Assembly (NCBI GenBank): GCA_037903475.1
Contig: JBAJFG010000004.1
Location: 1,859,001 to 1,923,000, forward strand
Origin: Ancylostoma caninum
Taxonomy: Eukaryota > Nematoda > Chromadorea > Rhabditida > Ancylostomatidae
Direction of reading: 5' to 3'
DNA length: 64,000 bases
In this document: piece by piece, positions 1 to 14,000 of the stretch
Layout of the letters: every line of letters begins with the position of its first letter
How positions within the stretch are numbered: position 1 is the stretch's first letter
Made by a program: the position numbers and the translations under genes
The notes under the pieces: model-generated
Seen by the model: only the letters and a program-made list of their open reading frames with translations
Databases searched by the model: none
What the model was told of the DNA's origin: nothing

Positions 1-1183
1 GGCAGACAAGACTCTTTGAGTGCATTCTCCAAGAATGCAAAGCAAACCAAGCCTATTTCCGAGGTAGAACCTAGTGTAAACACACAATTGCCCATGTTAG
101 TTTCGCCCGGAACGTAAACAAAGCCTGACCGAAATGTTAACTCAAAGTTCACTTCCGTTAACTCAGTAATATTTCCGCAACTTGACGTAAGTGGTCACAT
201 GGCAGTAGCGGGTCTGGTTCCCTGGTGGATTTGTTGCAGTCCTTCCCAGTTCAGTTGTCCTCAGGACAAGCCACTGGCGCCGCACTGTTGCTCTTACAAA
301 CGGCTGCGGAATGAGAGGAGACCCATTAGCTGCTAGGGGCCTGCAGCGGTTCGCAGCGACAGCAAAGGGTCAAAGCGGACATTTGCACTAAGGTATAAGG
401 TATACCTCCACAACTGCCAAACACAGAATTATAAAAGGTGTCTTGTCATCGGATCGGTATTCTTCAGAAATTTTCGCTCAACTACCTAAGGAGGTGATTT
501 GATGCCCACGAAAATCGCACCAGTTTCCTACCTCAGTCCGGTTTTTGCAAGGATTGGTAAAATCACTGTAAGAAAGAAAGAAAACCGTCAATTTTGGCAA
601 GGAAATGGCAATCTGATGAGGCACTATCCCGTTTTTCTGCCCGAACATTCTGGGGATTTTTTTTTCACTCGGATAACTATTTTTAAAGAAAAATTCTTTT
701 TAAAAAGAAAAATTATTTTTATCTATTTTACCAAGTGAGAAACAGCACCAGAAGCAAGATGAGATATATTTACTGGCTTATTTATAACTCATCATCTGTA
801 GCAAGGAGCGAAATACATGCGCTGCTGCTAAAAAAAAAGTGCAATTTCTTTATGAAAATACAAGGGCTGCAAGAACAGGTGTCTTACGCTGCCTGTGGCC
901 TGGTTTCCGAGTAGCTGGTAACCTATTCTGCTAATCCAGCCCCCAAAAGTAATTGTTGAGAATTTTAAACGCTCCCCCTCCCCGCTCCCTTCCCCTCACC
1001 TGCAATCCAGTGGTAGTGGTCACCCTAATCACGCTAATCACCATAATGAAATGGAAGGAGCAATCTTGCTGAAAGTGCGACGCGGCGGTGAGCGCTACCT
1101 CGCAGTTAACTGGTTGTAAACGTAAACCTCCGCTCTAGTAGAAGAATGAGGCTCTGTAGTTCATAATATGTACGGTTAGTGTC
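1..1183. other. No supportable gene
   Basis: I see no recognisable gene, repeat array or RNA in this stretch. A short open frame near 499-738 has a run of T and no protein-like composition, so it is not called. Confidence 0.5.
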
Positions 1184-1671
1184 GTTGGAAGCGCGTTTTT
1201 CGCAGTCGGGAAGCACGCTGCGCAACCTCACCGCTTGCGCTGGTATCGCCGCCATGACAGTGAGTCAGGGTTTTCTTGATGGCTTTTCGTCCTATTTCAT
1301 TTTAAAAGTCAAGAAAACTGGATGAGCGTAGTTAGACCAGATGAAAACCGAATAATTCTGTCCGTTTAATTCTTCATGCAAGACTAGATCGAAGGAAATT
1401 ACAAGTTCAAAAGAGATAGGGACTTATCACTCTTAGAGGATTGCATTGCTTCCTTTTTTCCAGACATCCGAACTATAGACTTACTCGAAATCGGATTTTC
1501 GACTTTTGAATAATTCGGTGGCTATCCTATGCATTATTTGGTCCTAAATATATATGTATGTAATTGAGCATCAATGAAGCCCTATGTTTTGTCATCACGC
1601 AGACGATTTCAGCGCAAGGGGCGCGGTCGCGCGGCGTGCTTCCCGAGTCCGCCAGAAAACGCTCTTCCTCA
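1184..1671. mobile_element. Foldback element with long imperfect inverted ends
   Basis: The GC-rich left arm (core 1205-1248, containing GGGAAGCACGCTGCGC) is repeated in inverted orientation at 1604-1649 (containing GCGCGGCGTGCTTCCC). The similarity extends outward to about 1184 and 1671, giving arms of roughly 75 bases with clearly visible mismatches. The interior is AT-rich and has no coding sequence. Non-autonomous foldback/MITE-like element; related GC-rich arms occur at 31266-31541 and near 36970-37020. Confidence 0.65.
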
Positions 1672-4600
1672 GTAAAGCAATGGTTTCTCAAGGGTCACAC
1701 CACCCAATTTGCGTGATTGGCGCTTAGCTCGTGATTTAGTCGCAGAGTGGGAATAGTGCCTTAGTGGCACATTTAAGCCACCATTTGCTTGCCATTTTAT
1801 GAGGTTTATTACCGCCCCAGCAAATTTTGTCCTTTCTGGATCACCAAACAGTCTGCAAGTTCCTTCAGAGCGTGAAGAATCTGCTTTCATATTCGTCGTT
1901 GCTTCCACACTTGAATTTCGTGATGCTACTAATGAAATGGAGGCGGCTGCTGCTCCATCTCTACAGAGATGTCATGCCTCGGTTGGACAAAAACAGCTGT
2001 TGCACGCATTAGTATGCGGAGCTTATCGGAGCAAATACGCTGCGACAAATGGTATTCATCATAGAATTAGGTCAGAAGCGAAAGAACTGGGGAGCTAACG
2101 CTTTTTTTGCTCGCAGTTGCCTTTGATTGCTGCTCCCACATCCAAAGTTCGTTTGCATAAATCGCCTTCCATAGGAACGTCGTTAAGTCGTTCATATGAT
2201 GACGTGTACACCACGGATGAGCAGGTACGGGATTTTCAGATACCCGGATTATGGCCCGGATAACGAATGACGATTAAGGGGTCACTATACAAGGCATCAC
2301 CCACTAAAACAACTCCGAAGACCTAAACAGGGCAGTCTCTTTCTGTCCAAGAGCAAACGGTTCAAAGTACCCTCTCCTGGCTTGAAAAATCCGAACCACT
2401 GATGAAACTCGGTGGAAAAGGCGCTAAAATACGTAGCACCTATTGATGATGACCGTCATTTGCAGAAAGAAGTATGACTTGAAACTAATCTAATTCTGCT
2501 TTATCTTGACCGTTATCCGGTACTGAATGGCCGGGTAACGTTCTGGACAACGGCTAGGTGAAAACCTACAGGTAACCGGATACTTATTATCAGCTCATTC
2601 CTGATGGATGTACATACATACCCCAAACCAATGATGCGTTAAGGTTAATTTCAGAGAAACAACCGCGCTCATGCATACTGAAGGTTCATCGCCGTCCTTA
2701 GCGGTTGTCCAAATGTACTTGATGTCAGAGGAAAAGCGTAACAGGTCAGTGTTGATTTTTTTTATTCTGATGCTGTTGCGCTTCGCGGATGATGTACTGG
2801 CGGAAGAGACCTGTTTGGGGCCCAGATGCATCAATGGAGGAACAGATAACCTCGTACTCTAGGTATAGACGAAGCAATATATTTTAGACATGTTGGTGAG
2901 TACAAAATAAAGCGCAAATTCGAGTATGTAAACAACTTTACCATGGCTAATCTCAATAATGCACACGGGAACGGGTTTTGATTTTTCTCCATAACTTTGC
3001 TCAGTGACTATGTAATTTACGGCATGATAATCATCGGGAACGGTGACTGTGAACCTAAAGACTAGGTTACTTGTTGGCCCAGAAATACGGTGTCTGGAAT
3101 TCGTTGAACTGCACAATTCCCAGTTTGACCCTACACCGCTGGTTTCATGGACAGGAATCTTAGGCAATTGATGGGCACATAAAGTAGAAATTATGTGGTA
3201 CAAGGCCAGAATATCAGGAACGGTGCGGTAAGGTGTCCTTGCTCAAGTGCACTGTTTTCTACCAATTTTTCCTATTGAAAGCAGTGGTGAAATTGGCATG
3301 TGGAGTTGGTGAAGGATTTTCCAGTTATTTGCGTTTTTCTTTGCCCACATCCGTCAATTTCTAGACTTGGCCTATTCGTTTGGCAGCCGTGACTTTAGCG
3401 CTTCACGAGAAGTGGGTTATAACCAGCTAGGTTTGCCGCTTTCTCAGATCCTGCGGCTCCTAATTCATCATGCCTCGTCAGCAATATATTCAAGGCTTTC
3501 TTGTCAATAGGTCGCATCGCTTCCTCTTCTTTTAAGTGGTGTGTTCGCTTGGTTGACGAAAATAATGATCACATTGCAGCACACATTTCTCGGAAATAGG
3601 ACTGGATGTGGATGTATTGGAAAGGTCGGGTTAGGTGCTGTGATACCCTGGGTTCCATGGCTACAACAATGACGCAACGTGAGAATGGGTCCGACTATCC
3701 AAAACGGCCTAAATTGTTTCCAGAGATTTTTCAACTCACATATCGTTCCGGAAACTTTTCCGTACTTATATGGACATATTCAAAGTGAATAGGCCTCGAA
3801 TACTTCATTTTATAGATGGCTGAGCCTAGATAAATGTGTGGATTAAAGCCGGACGTAATCAAGCAGTTGGTTGGTGTTACTGAATATTTTTTGGGCATTC
3901 TAAGTCCTGGAGGTCAAATTTGGTCCTCTTGGGCGAAGCACAATCCTGCCCCCCCTCTTGAATCCTTTGAACGGCATCCGGGACATTGGGAGAGATGAAA
4001 TGTATGAAGCAGCATCAACACTGCTCAATGTACGAACTGAAGTAAATATGTCAAGATAAATTCGGATAAAATCCTTGAAAAATTTCAACAGAGAAGCACT
4101 TTTTCGCATGAAACTACATATAGTCAGCAGCAGTGAAAGAAGCTCGGACGAAGTGATTAAAATGAAAGCAGCAGAGTGTCGGGAAGAATGGCGGTGGCGA
4201 ATGCTGCCAAACGTGGCGGAAGACTTGAATGACTACCTGAGCACTGAGCTCTCATGGTCCGCCTCCAGTCGACAAAAGGCACGCTGCAGGCACTTCCTCA
4301 ATCGCGCCAAGGGTATAAAGGCCTTTGAGCTCTCTTCCGCCTGATGGGTCACAGAGCTTGTAGCAGCTATACTTATTCATGAACCACGAAAGAACCCACC
4401 GAGCACATGGTAATCATGATGAGCTTTGCGAAGCCAAAAAAAAAAAAAAAAAACTAAGCGCTCGAGAATCGGCCACAGTTCATTTTTTCGACGTCCAATG
4501 TACCGCTGGCTCGAAGATTAATTTCATTGTGTGCGAGCGAGATAGTGAACCTCGCCCTGCTAGCAGGTAACTGGTAAGTGAATTACGATAGTCCCGCAGG

Positions 4601-5300
4601 CTTCAGTTCCGTTGATGGTACGCCCTTGGGGAGCTCTCCAACAATGAGAGTAATTGCAGCGGCGAACATCCAGAAACCATGAAAAACCCGCCTGTGTGTG
4701 GGAATCGGGGTCAATCTGACCACTAAGGACTACTGTACTACTCACTTCGTACGATATCTTTCGAACATTCTTGGATTCCCTCATTTTAGAAAGGATCTTC
4801 AAAATTAATACTATGAAATTCGGGTTATTGAGTCCTTCAAATACTATAATCATTACTTCTCGATGGATGGAATCAAGGACCCTCTCTAAAAATAGATTAT
4901 GGTCATTGCTAACTATTCTGTCCTGGATTTAATAATTTATGGATAAAGTGAGGATAGAAACAAGAAGAGACCTAAATTTTGTACAGGTCTTTGTTGTCAA
5001 ACTATTTTTTTCTGCATAAAAAGGAAAATAAGTCTTATAATAGTCAACCAACTAGCTTTCACAAATGTTTCTTCGGTTTTTTTTTCACCTAAAAAAGGCA
5101 CAGAAATGAAAGTACTTACTGTAGAGAATATTCCTTAGTGGCACGCAACCTGCACTGCTCATATGGTAAAGCGAAACCGATACGCTGCAAGGACTTGTAT
5201 TGTAGTCCAGTTGTAATTAAAAGTGCAGAAATAGAATGGAAAACAAAGTAATTAGCTGTACCCGGGGCAAACAACCACATCGCTGTGCACCTACAGAAGA
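1672..5300. other. Intergenic, weak features only
   Basis: There is no gene I can support. A weak inverted repeat joins about 2240-2270 (CCCGGATAACG) to 2505-2545 (CGTTATCCGG). A run of about 19 A residues lies near 4435-4453. The open frame 4075-4344 (+, 89 residues, hydrophilic, no recognised domain) could be an exon but has no supporting neighbours. Confidence 0.4.
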
Positions 5301-5441
5301 CGTCAATCACGATTGCACCTCTGCTCGGCCTGGAGCACCGCATTATCAGCGGCTGGACGCCATGGAAGTTGAGTGTTGCCCCTACCGCGCCGCGTAGATG
5401 GTGCGACGCTGTAGGCCGCGGAGGTGCAATCGTGATTGACG
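5301..5441. mobile_element. Small MITE with perfect 21-bp inverted ends
   Basis: Bases 5301-5321 (CGTCAATCACGATTGCACCTC with its last base) recur exactly, inverted, at 5421-5441. The inner sequence also folds (GGCCT and AGC blocks recur inverted), so the whole 141 bases can form a hairpin. The overlapping open frames on both strands are a by-product of this palindrome. Non-autonomous foldback element. Confidence 0.75.
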
Positions 5442-5721
5442 CTCCCTGCAAATTTCGATACTCCCTACAATGACTGATTCCTAGCGATACAGCATGAATA
5501 ATTCGAGTGTTTTTAAGAGGAGATAATAAACTTGACAGAGCAGTCGCTATGATGGAGTTGTGTTTATTATGTTTAGAGTAGAACATGATATACACATTTA
5601 GAGGAATGTGTAATACCATAGACCACTCCATGTGGACTTCAACTTCCAGCCAGTCATGCATCTCATGCAGGGTGAATTTCTCCAAAAATTAATAATGAAG
5701 GAACATTTGATGAACTACATA

Positions 5722-6266
5722 CAGTACCGGCCAAAATTATATTGCCTTTTGGAGTGTCCTCCGTTTCCCTCATAACTTCGTTTAGAGTAATGCTTCGAAG
5801 CTCATATTTTTATGGGTGTTGTAAACGCTCACATGTAATAGAAAAGGAATGATATCGTACCATTTTGTCAGCTAGTTTCCTCTAGGCAAAATAATCACCA
5901 AGATTCCAAAATCTGGGATTTTGCGGCATCCACAATAGATCACAGGATGGATTCTGCAGACTGTATTTTCATAAGAATTGGACTCCTTGTAGTAGATTCG
6001 ACTCATATTCAAATGGAAACGTGTGCTCTCAGATCATTGATGAAAGCATAGGAAGCAAATTTGAGTTCATTTTAGCAGTAAAGCAACGTAAGAATCTCTG
6101 CCAAATTAGCTCAATCTTCCTTGATTACAATGTTAAGTCGGTCGTGATGTACATACCCGGAAGTCCATATCACAAAAAGTTGCTTTCCTTTCTTTTATGC
6201 GAAGCTTTACTCCACCAAAAGTTATGCAGGAAAATTTAAGAGGCTACATAATTTTGGCCGGTACTG
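5722..6266. mobile_element. Tc1-type non-autonomous element (545 bp)
   Basis: The ends are perfect 20-base inverted repeats starting CAGTACCGGCCAAAATTAT, flanked on both sides by TA (5720-5721 and 6267-6268). CAGT termini and a TA target duplication are hallmarks of the Tc1/mariner superfamily. The interior lacks a transposase-length frame; the longest internal frame (6021-6239) is about 72 codons without recognised motifs. Identical ends suggest fairly recent movement, probably by a transposase supplied from elsewhere. Confidence 0.85.
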
Positions 6267-6429
6267 TATATGTATGTCAACAAATTCGCACTGAATCGTA
6301 CTAAATGTTTGACCAAGAGAGTTCTTCATCACGTTTATGAAAACGCCGGAACTTCAGTGCGCGTTCCGAATTTACCACTGTAATCTATTAGAAACTATTG
6401 GGATTATCAAACTGCTAGGAATGTTTTGT

Positions 6430-6720
6430 CCGGAGTTTTTCAAAAAAAAAACTATGCTCTCGTACGAACTCCATTTGGCTAAAGTTGATGGATCTAGAGA
6501 ACATGCGACAAGCTGATGATACGAATGAGAGAGCCGATTCGGAACACCCAAAAAAGCATTTCAGACTTGGTTCTCCCCCTTTAGTCGTCGCGTGCTCGTC
6601 AAATCTATTAATGTTCGCCAGTTGGAAGTTGTACGGAAACAGCTTCTTCAGAAGGAATCCATCAAAACTGGCATAGTAGTTCGCCGCTTGAGGATGAATA
6701 ACGCATGCATGTCGTTTTTT
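6430..6720 (+). pseudogene. Possible Tc1-like transposase DNA-binding relic
   Basis: One frame around 6580-6710 reads RRVLVKSINVRQLEVVRK followed by a second basic stretch ending in VVRRLRMNN. This resembles the N-terminal helix-turn-helix part of nematode Tc1-like transposases (basic linker, VRxRIxRNP-like helix, then an IVRRL-type recognition helix). It is short, frame-broken and has no catalytic DDE region. It lies just outside the TA-flanked element at 5722-6266. The resemblance was judged by eye and may be fortuitous. Confidence 0.25.
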
Positions 6721-8137
6721 CCTTATAAAGCGAACTTTTGTTCCAACACTACATTTGTGTAGAACAAATTGGTCATAGGGTGTAGAGTGCGCAAATTAGG
6801 GGAAATAAAGTTGTAACTGTCGCCCGTGCACAGTAATGGATCTACTCAGTGCAGAAAATATGATTATTTCGCGTTGGTTTGAAGTCACACATGTATTTCA
6901 TTCGAAACTCAATCACAGATTAGGCTGAAGAAGGATGTCTCGTTACATCCACTTTCGTTTGTATCACTGACGTTATCGGAGAGTTATTGATCCAGATATC
7001 CAGATATTCAAAACCCAACGTTGGCGATGACTACCCCTCCCAGCTTGGAATTTCGTACTATTTGGTATAACTAAAAACGCGGAGGATTAATGAGTTCAGG
7101 CTGCGGAGACCTGTCTTTGACTGACAAAAAATCTAAGAACTTTATTGTTTCGTCGTGCTTTAGGGCTATGCGTGGTGTCACTAAAAAATCTCACATTAAA
7201 AGCATCTTCTCCATTACTTTCACCTCAACCTAATACTAAGGAGACACCGTCACAGTCAAAGGACTATAGAGAGATCGGAAACCCGAGCGCAATACCAATG
7301 GGAAATGCACTTTTTCCATGGAGTGAAAGAGAAAACAGATGAAATATTCAGAAGAGAATTTATTTGAATGGCATATTCCCTCCTTGCTTATGCATAATAT
7401 CATAACCTCGTCTGGATGGTTCGCGAGGATTTGTGGAAAGTTCAAACGGACCATATTTCAACACAAGCAAAGTGATGTTTGTAACATAGCTCATACTGAA
7501 ACCCCGCGAAATGGGCCGCACAAATTCTTTTTTTCATCAGTTTCGTTCTCAAGCACTCTGAAGAACTGTTGAATTCCGCTAAAACTGTTACTTGTCCACG
7601 CCGAATCCCTTAACGAATAAATACGTAGTTTTCACCCTTTTATGGATGCATTTCCTGCTGCTTCAGAGACAAACGGGATGAAAATTTGAGATCTCAACGA
7701 TGACCAGAAGAAGAGATGTATGGATTTCTTATGGAAAAGGAAAAATACACTAGCGAAACTTAAAGCGTTATTCCCAGGACAATGGAGCTCAGGCGAAATC
7801 CTGCGTAATACTGTGCCGGAGCATGATGAGCTTCCTGTTATTTAATGCAGGACGCTTTTTGACTGCTGCTTTCCATTTTCGAGCTCTTCTGAATCGCAAT
7901 GTTTCTCGACTGATTCAGAATTGAAGGACGTCCTGCAAGCCATAGAATGCAGAGCATAACTCACCATGACCGTCTTATTGAAGGTCAATTAATGTTATCC
8001 ACGCATTTCTATGGACTCACTAATTTATCCGCTCTTCACAAAAGCTTCTTAGATTTTCTCTGCTGCGGAATTGTATGAGGTCATTTCTTGATCCTCGTCT
8101 ACCATGCTGTTGTTATTGCAAATAAACGGAGATAAGT
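6721..8137. other. No supportable gene
   Basis: Only short open frames without protein-like composition. No repeat or RNA recognised. Confidence 0.45.
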
Positions 8138-8290
8138 TTGCGGCTACACTCCATGGGGAGTGTAGCACCCGCTGTGCCGCATTGGCCGCCTCGGCAACGT
8201 CCCGCCCACAATCGATGGGTATCTTTGCCATAGTCTCGAGCGAAGGCGACGCAGAGTGTCATACTCCACGCGCAGTATAGCGGCTACCTA
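8138..8290. mobile_element. MITE of the CGTGGAGTATAGCAC family
   Basis: The left end (GCGGCTACACTCC...GGGAGTGTAGCAC) and the right end (ACTCCACGCGCAGTATAGCGGC, inverted) form imperfect arms of about 40 bases. The same end sequence recurs at 60832-60992 inside an intron of the ARID2-like gene and, in part, at 39627-39795, so this is a dispersed family. No coding capacity. Confidence 0.55.
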
Positions 8291-10465
8291 ACAAGGGTAG
8301 CAAAATGCCCTAATTTAAGCCTTGATTAACGATTGTCCAACATAAATAGATTTGGCTTCCAAGATCCCTCCTACTAAAACATATCCATTAAACAAATCTA
8401 ATTAAACCTAACAGTCTAAATACTTCTTGTATAGCGAGTACAAGCATTCATTGAGACACTTCGCGAGGTATCAATACTCATAACTTGAAATTCCATGGGC
8501 GCTCAACTCGGCTATGCTATCAAAAACATGTGAAGCTCAACTTCACGCAAGTATGGCCGAAAAATGATGCCTAAACCACAGTTCTCCGACATCTGGCATT
8601 CAAAACCCCGGCAATTCCAACGCGGTGTAATCAACAAGATCTCACGCTAATCGAGAATACCCCGACCAAACTCTAATCAAGGAAAAACTTCGACTGTGGA
8701 AGGCTTGTTTTGACTTTGGAAAGTTCATGTTCAAATGTTTGGGAACATTACCCCGACACCAATGAGCAACAACATTTTTTCTTCCTGGTATGCAGCATAA
8801 AAGAAACTTTTCTGGGGAGGTTCTCGGCTACCCGCTGTTTCGGATTGGACGAATTTCTCGAACAAAATATGATATATATGCTATATTTACAGCTACGTAT
8901 CATAATTAGCTGAGACGATTCTCTCAAACAGAACATACTTATTTCTCCTTAGACAACTCGTCTATTTCGAAAGCGGGTACTTCACAAGCTTCTCAGGGAA
9001 GCTCATCGATCCGGCCATCAAGTGAAATAGTCAGCAGTTTCGAAGTGTTCACAAAATCAAGTTTTTACCGGCATAACAAAGGTGATATCAAGGAAATCTA
9101 TGTTGTTTTCTGATTGTATTCATATTCTTTCTACTAAACTTAATATCTATGAGAAACTGTGGTCACTACTCAGGAAATTCCAACGGCAGTCAGAGGCAGA
9201 AAAACCGGGAAAGAGACAAGAGCAAAGATCCATGTCGCTGTTCCCGTTCTTTCCCAGAATATTGGAGGAAACGGGCAAGAAACCTAGCAAATAAGCTTGT
9301 GTTTTGTTATTAGGTTGTTTCTAATTTCGAATGAAACGCAGATTTCATCCTGTACTTATACTAGTCCCCACCTGTCCTATGTCTGCTCTAATTTTTCGCT
9401 TTAGATACTATAATGTGTTCTTCCTCAATTTGGCCCTTCTAAAAGCTCAATCCCATCGAAGAAGCTCCCATACGAGCCCGCTCCATTTCGCATCCATTTC
9501 ACGACAAAAATAACAAACTGTTCAGAGAATTTGCACCATAGATAGTGCTTTACTGGGTGGAGCAAAAAAAAATGGCGAGAAGAATAAGAGTGGGTGTACC
9601 AGGGAGCGGAAAACAATGATGAATAACAAGAACAAAGGAGACACATTCAAGCATGTGTAGGGCCCCTTCTATTGTCTCCTTATTTGAGAAAGTCTTGAGC
9701 GAGAACCTTTTTTGAGAAAATATTGGATGAGAACACCATAGATAGTTCAAAACCGGGGTCTGGCAAACACGTCAGAACAAAATAAAGAATGAAAGGAGAA
9801 GATCCGTGGAAAAGCAGTGAAGAGAAACAGGAAAAAGCGGATGGAGGAGGACGAAGGAGAAGGAATAGCTCCCATATCGTAAAGGACAAGTGGTCTCATT
9901 GTGCCTGTGAGATTCGGCTTTGTCAAGCAGAGGGCACATTGTACAGCTTTTTCCAGAGGATTCCAGTCAAATATGTTTGACTTGACGTCAACCGGTATCT
10001 GGTTGCGTGAGCTATTTTAAATCTTTCCTCCTAAATATTTCCCAAGACATTTCCGCTTCTGTTGAAGACAAACAGCTTTGTAAGTGGAAATGTTGTTCAG
10101 ATGCAGTAAATCGAAAGAGGGATGCTGAAAGAGCTCGAAAGGTTTGCGAAGTCAAAGAACAAAGAATGCGGATGATGATTGGAAGAGATGGATCATCTTT
10201 CCGTTGCTAGATTCCCGAGAAATTGGAAGCTATAAGCCCAAAGCAGTTTCGGATATACGAATTCAAACTCCTTACACGGCTAATTCACCGCTAATAGAAG
10301 ACCGTAAGTAGAACCACGAACGCTGCTACGGAACAATGAAGCGTTTTGCTTGTGCATGGGTGAGCGTTGTCCAGAAATTTCTAGCTGGGGAGTGATACCA
10401 TCCGTGTGCTTTGGCAACATCATGACTCCATTGGTCTTTTCGTCTGAGGAAGAGGAGAAATATTA
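8291..10465. other. Intergenic; one exon-like frame near 10036-10210
   Basis: Most of this stretch shows nothing. The + strand frame ending at 10210 (ISQDISASVEDKQLCKWK, then a basic tail) follows a plausible acceptor (TTTCCCAAG), but no partner exons were found, so it is only noted. Confidence 0.35.
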
Positions 10466-11013
10466 TGTTGGGCAATAAGTTCGTGCGAATTTTTTCAAAT
10501 CAATTTTTCACGAGGATTTGAACTGATTTTGATGGCCTATCACAGGTCATCTTGTAGCTTCTGTTCTGCTTTTTGCAAATATTATAACCAATTCCCCCAA
10601 TTCCTGTTACTTCCCATCTTCTGTCTCATGGAACGTGATCCTACATGTCTACAAAAGCGTACATTTCCGACACCTTCAACTGTTCCACTACAGTACTGGA
10701 ACAAATGCAGCTCAAGCGGCTGAGGATGTTAAGAGCGTCTAAATGGAATCCACTACTGTTGAAGGAACAGCGCAGAAGTGGATGTTTGGTTCAGAGAGGC
10801 TGATTTTGGGCTGGAGGATGTACCTTGTTCTGTACGCACAGTTCGTAGAGTTATGAGATGATTTTTTGCAAGGTCTTGCTCTAGATGTGAAGAAGAAGTA
10901 CTCAGAGTAGATCTCAGCTCCTAGAAAAACCCAAGTTCAACTGGTCCACTCCGTGAAAGTACACTAAATGCTCAGAAAAACTCAGAAAAACCGCACGAAC
11001 TTATTGCTCAACC
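10466..11013 (+). mobile_element. Mariner relic, internally deleted (about 548 bp)
   Basis: The left end after TA (10464-10465) reads GTTGGGCAATAAGTTCGTGCG; the right end inverted reads GGTTGAGCAATAAGTTCGTGCG and is followed by TA (11014-11015). Inside, about 10705-10860 in one + frame resembles the mariner N-terminal DNA-binding domain: AAQAAEDVKSV, then TVEGTAQKW, READFGLEDV and a VRTVRRVM-like stretch, with in-frame stops and shifts. The catalytic DD34D domain is absent. Non-autonomous, dead mariner. A solo end of a related element lies at 55345-55380. Confidence 0.8.
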
Positions 11014-14000
11014 TAATACTTGGAAATCCAAAGATGAAAGGAAAAGGTGCTAAAATGAAAGAGTAGAGAGAGACAGGAAAATTGACAGATACCTGGTTCC
11101 ATTTCGTGAGGCTTTTGTCCCCGGCTGCCAAAGTCTGTGCGGCTACCAGTAACTCTGTTTCCCATTCCCAAAAAAAAAAGATTAGGTGAAACAATAGAAA
11201 GGCCTCGTCTTTTTTCACAAGAAGAAAGAGAAGTGAATTTCTTGGAGTTTTGTTGTAGAGGATGAAATTCATGTGACACACATTCCCAAGAATGAACAAA
11301 ACGAAAATAAATAAAGATTGTGAACGTCTTGAAATGAACCCTACCGTTAGAAACACTACAGTATGGCTGAATCCACTTCTGCTGTTTCAACACCAGGGGC
11401 AAATGAACATATGGAGGCAGCTTCGCGCATGGATGCTTTGCTCTATGGTGTCGCATCTTTCTGCTCGTTTATGAATTTGTGAGAGACACCGGACCACAGC
11501 GTGGGATGCCAACCGCAGCGTGCAAATTAACAGCTCGCCAAACATGCCGGAAGAGTGCTAGTGCAGCCATGCTGAGCCTGATGGGCCTCGACATTTGAAT
11601 TCCGCAAAGGAGATGGCCACTCGCAAGATTTTTTTCTGAAATTTTTCACAGAACCTGATTTCTCGAGTTTTTCAGCCCTTCATATAACCCTCACAGTCAA
11701 AGTTTGGTGGAAGTTTTTGATTTTGAGATATTTGCGGCAGAATTACATAGTCAAGTAATGGAATTGGTTTGAAAAATTGTAAATTTCACAGCTCTGGAGT
11801 TTGGATTATCCTTGGTCTTCACATGGTCACAATGGTGCTGAAGCCGCTCGCGACTGAGAGCGGTTTTGGTTTCAAAACATGACGAGCACCAGAATCTACA
11901 TACGTGGTAGTTCCACGATGGTGGTACAATACTCCTCTGAAGAAAGAAGATTTGGACTGCAAATTTGCTTTCTTCTCGTTCCATGATGGCAACATCACTG
12001 CAACGCAGTAAATTGGATGTCCAAGCATGCACCACGAACTCAACTAGAGCGATATACATCATCCAATGCAAAATTGCCTTTGAATTTCATCTTTGATCAT
12101 TCAATTTAAGAGTTTGGTTAAAAACTCAGCGCCTAAAGTGAAAATGAAACGTTTATTTCACAGCGAGCGATAGAACGGCGCAGGTTTATATGGTTGGATG
12201 TACAGTTCATGAAAATCAGATATTCACATGTTCGCCCAAATTTTGATCAAATCAAAAATTTGCAAAAAGAATTCCGTGGGCAGGCGTTGAACCTGGGAGT
12301 CACCACAAACGCGACAAGCTCCCGTGCTCAGGGTCCGCCGGGATACCTTGCAGCAGCTAACAGTGCTGAAGAATCGTACCTCTCAGAAAATTCCCATTTT
12401 GGCCCAGGATATGAGGCCTAGGCACTTCTTTCAGAATGCGTAGACTCCCATTGTCCGAACGTTCTTCTAGGGCTACTAGAGACGGTTATAGGATTGGGGC
12501 AGAATCTCCAGCAAAATTAACGCAGTACTAGTTAACAAATGACGACAGCTAGAACTGCTTCAACTGCACTTCCTGAATGTGTTACTTAGTGCTCTTCATA
12601 AGATGCTCTTAAGAGATCAGTGGCTCATATCACTAGCGAACAGTAGCTCCCTCAACATCGAGGTTTTCACATGGTCCAACGAAAGTTTGCATTTTGGGCA
12701 AGGGTAACAACGAGACTAGGAAGACCGCAGCATTGGCACTTGCAGATCAGAAAGCTCATCAAGAGTTGTCTTAAATCTGTTATTCTTCCTTGCTGAAATT
12801 TGCTCCGTCTGTTGCAATAGTGTGCGCTACTAGCAATTTCGTCAAAAATTGGGTTTTCTTGAATTAGTGTGGAATTTGCCCAGATAAGCTCCCATATGCT
12901 TGACTTTGGGGGTTTCTGCTTCAATTCACAATATATAATCGGATCTAAGCATTACTAGCCCTATCCATTACACCGCATCAATCGATATATCGATCACTCG
13001 GACAAAACCAGTGAACCTGAAGTTTCCTCGACAATGAGTAGGTCATCTGAAAGATCTCTTTGAGGCAAATCGAATGGTGACCAATTCGTTTGGATTGGTG
13101 CAGTTATGGCAAAGCGACCGTCGGTTTTCACGATCCCGTGAGCAGTATTGTAACTGTGCGAATACGTGGTTACGGTGCAAAATGAGCACGATTCTCGTGG
13201 TTGGCACATAAAATAACTTCCACAGACAATGTCTGCTCGGAGGCCGTGGCTCTGAACTTTCTAGGACGGAACTAGCCGAGTAGTGCCAGACCTTCAGCAG
13301 TTCTTGTGCTTAGTCCAAGCGGCTCTTGCCACCTCTTTCATCTTACAAGAAAGTTCTATTTTAATCTTTTTGATCTTCCACTTCTAATTTAACATTAAGA
13401 AACAAATTGCGTTTTTTTTGGCAACAGGGTCCGTACAGAAATTGCACCATCCAAAAAACATATTGTACGGCCTCGACTTTCTCGCATCATGAATAAACAA
13501 GTATAAAGACATGTTCAAAAAGGAAGAGTAGAAATGAAAAATGATAGAGAAACAAAATTCAAAACCTCACAGCTTTTCAAAAGCTACGTAGTACACATCC
13601 AGTCATGGCATCACTACCACGTGTTGGTGTGTACTAGTTTGACGTAAGAGTTGATGAACACATGCATCATTCATCTATTCGACGGCTGTTTTTTGTTCTC
13701 TCAGTGAGTTGACCACATCAACGATGAGTACTAGTTCAGAGTCGTTGCGACTTTCATACATCTTTAATATGTTTGGCATATCAGCGCTCGGCAAGGAACA
13801 CATGAGAGAGATTACAACGTGTCCTTAGGCTCCATGGCGAACTTGTGGAGAAAAAGTTGTTGAACATCCATAAATTCAATCCAGGACTTGATTTATCTCC
13901 TCTTTCCGGAGAACTTGTTGGCAAGTTGCGAGAGCAACATAGAACAAAGAAAGTGGAAGTTATGAAGAACCTCGAAAAAAGAACGGATGAGGAGCCATCC

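Noticed and set aside
5116..5685. 189-codon minus frame
   Set aside because: It spans the palindromic MITE at 5301-5441, which keeps frames open on both strands.
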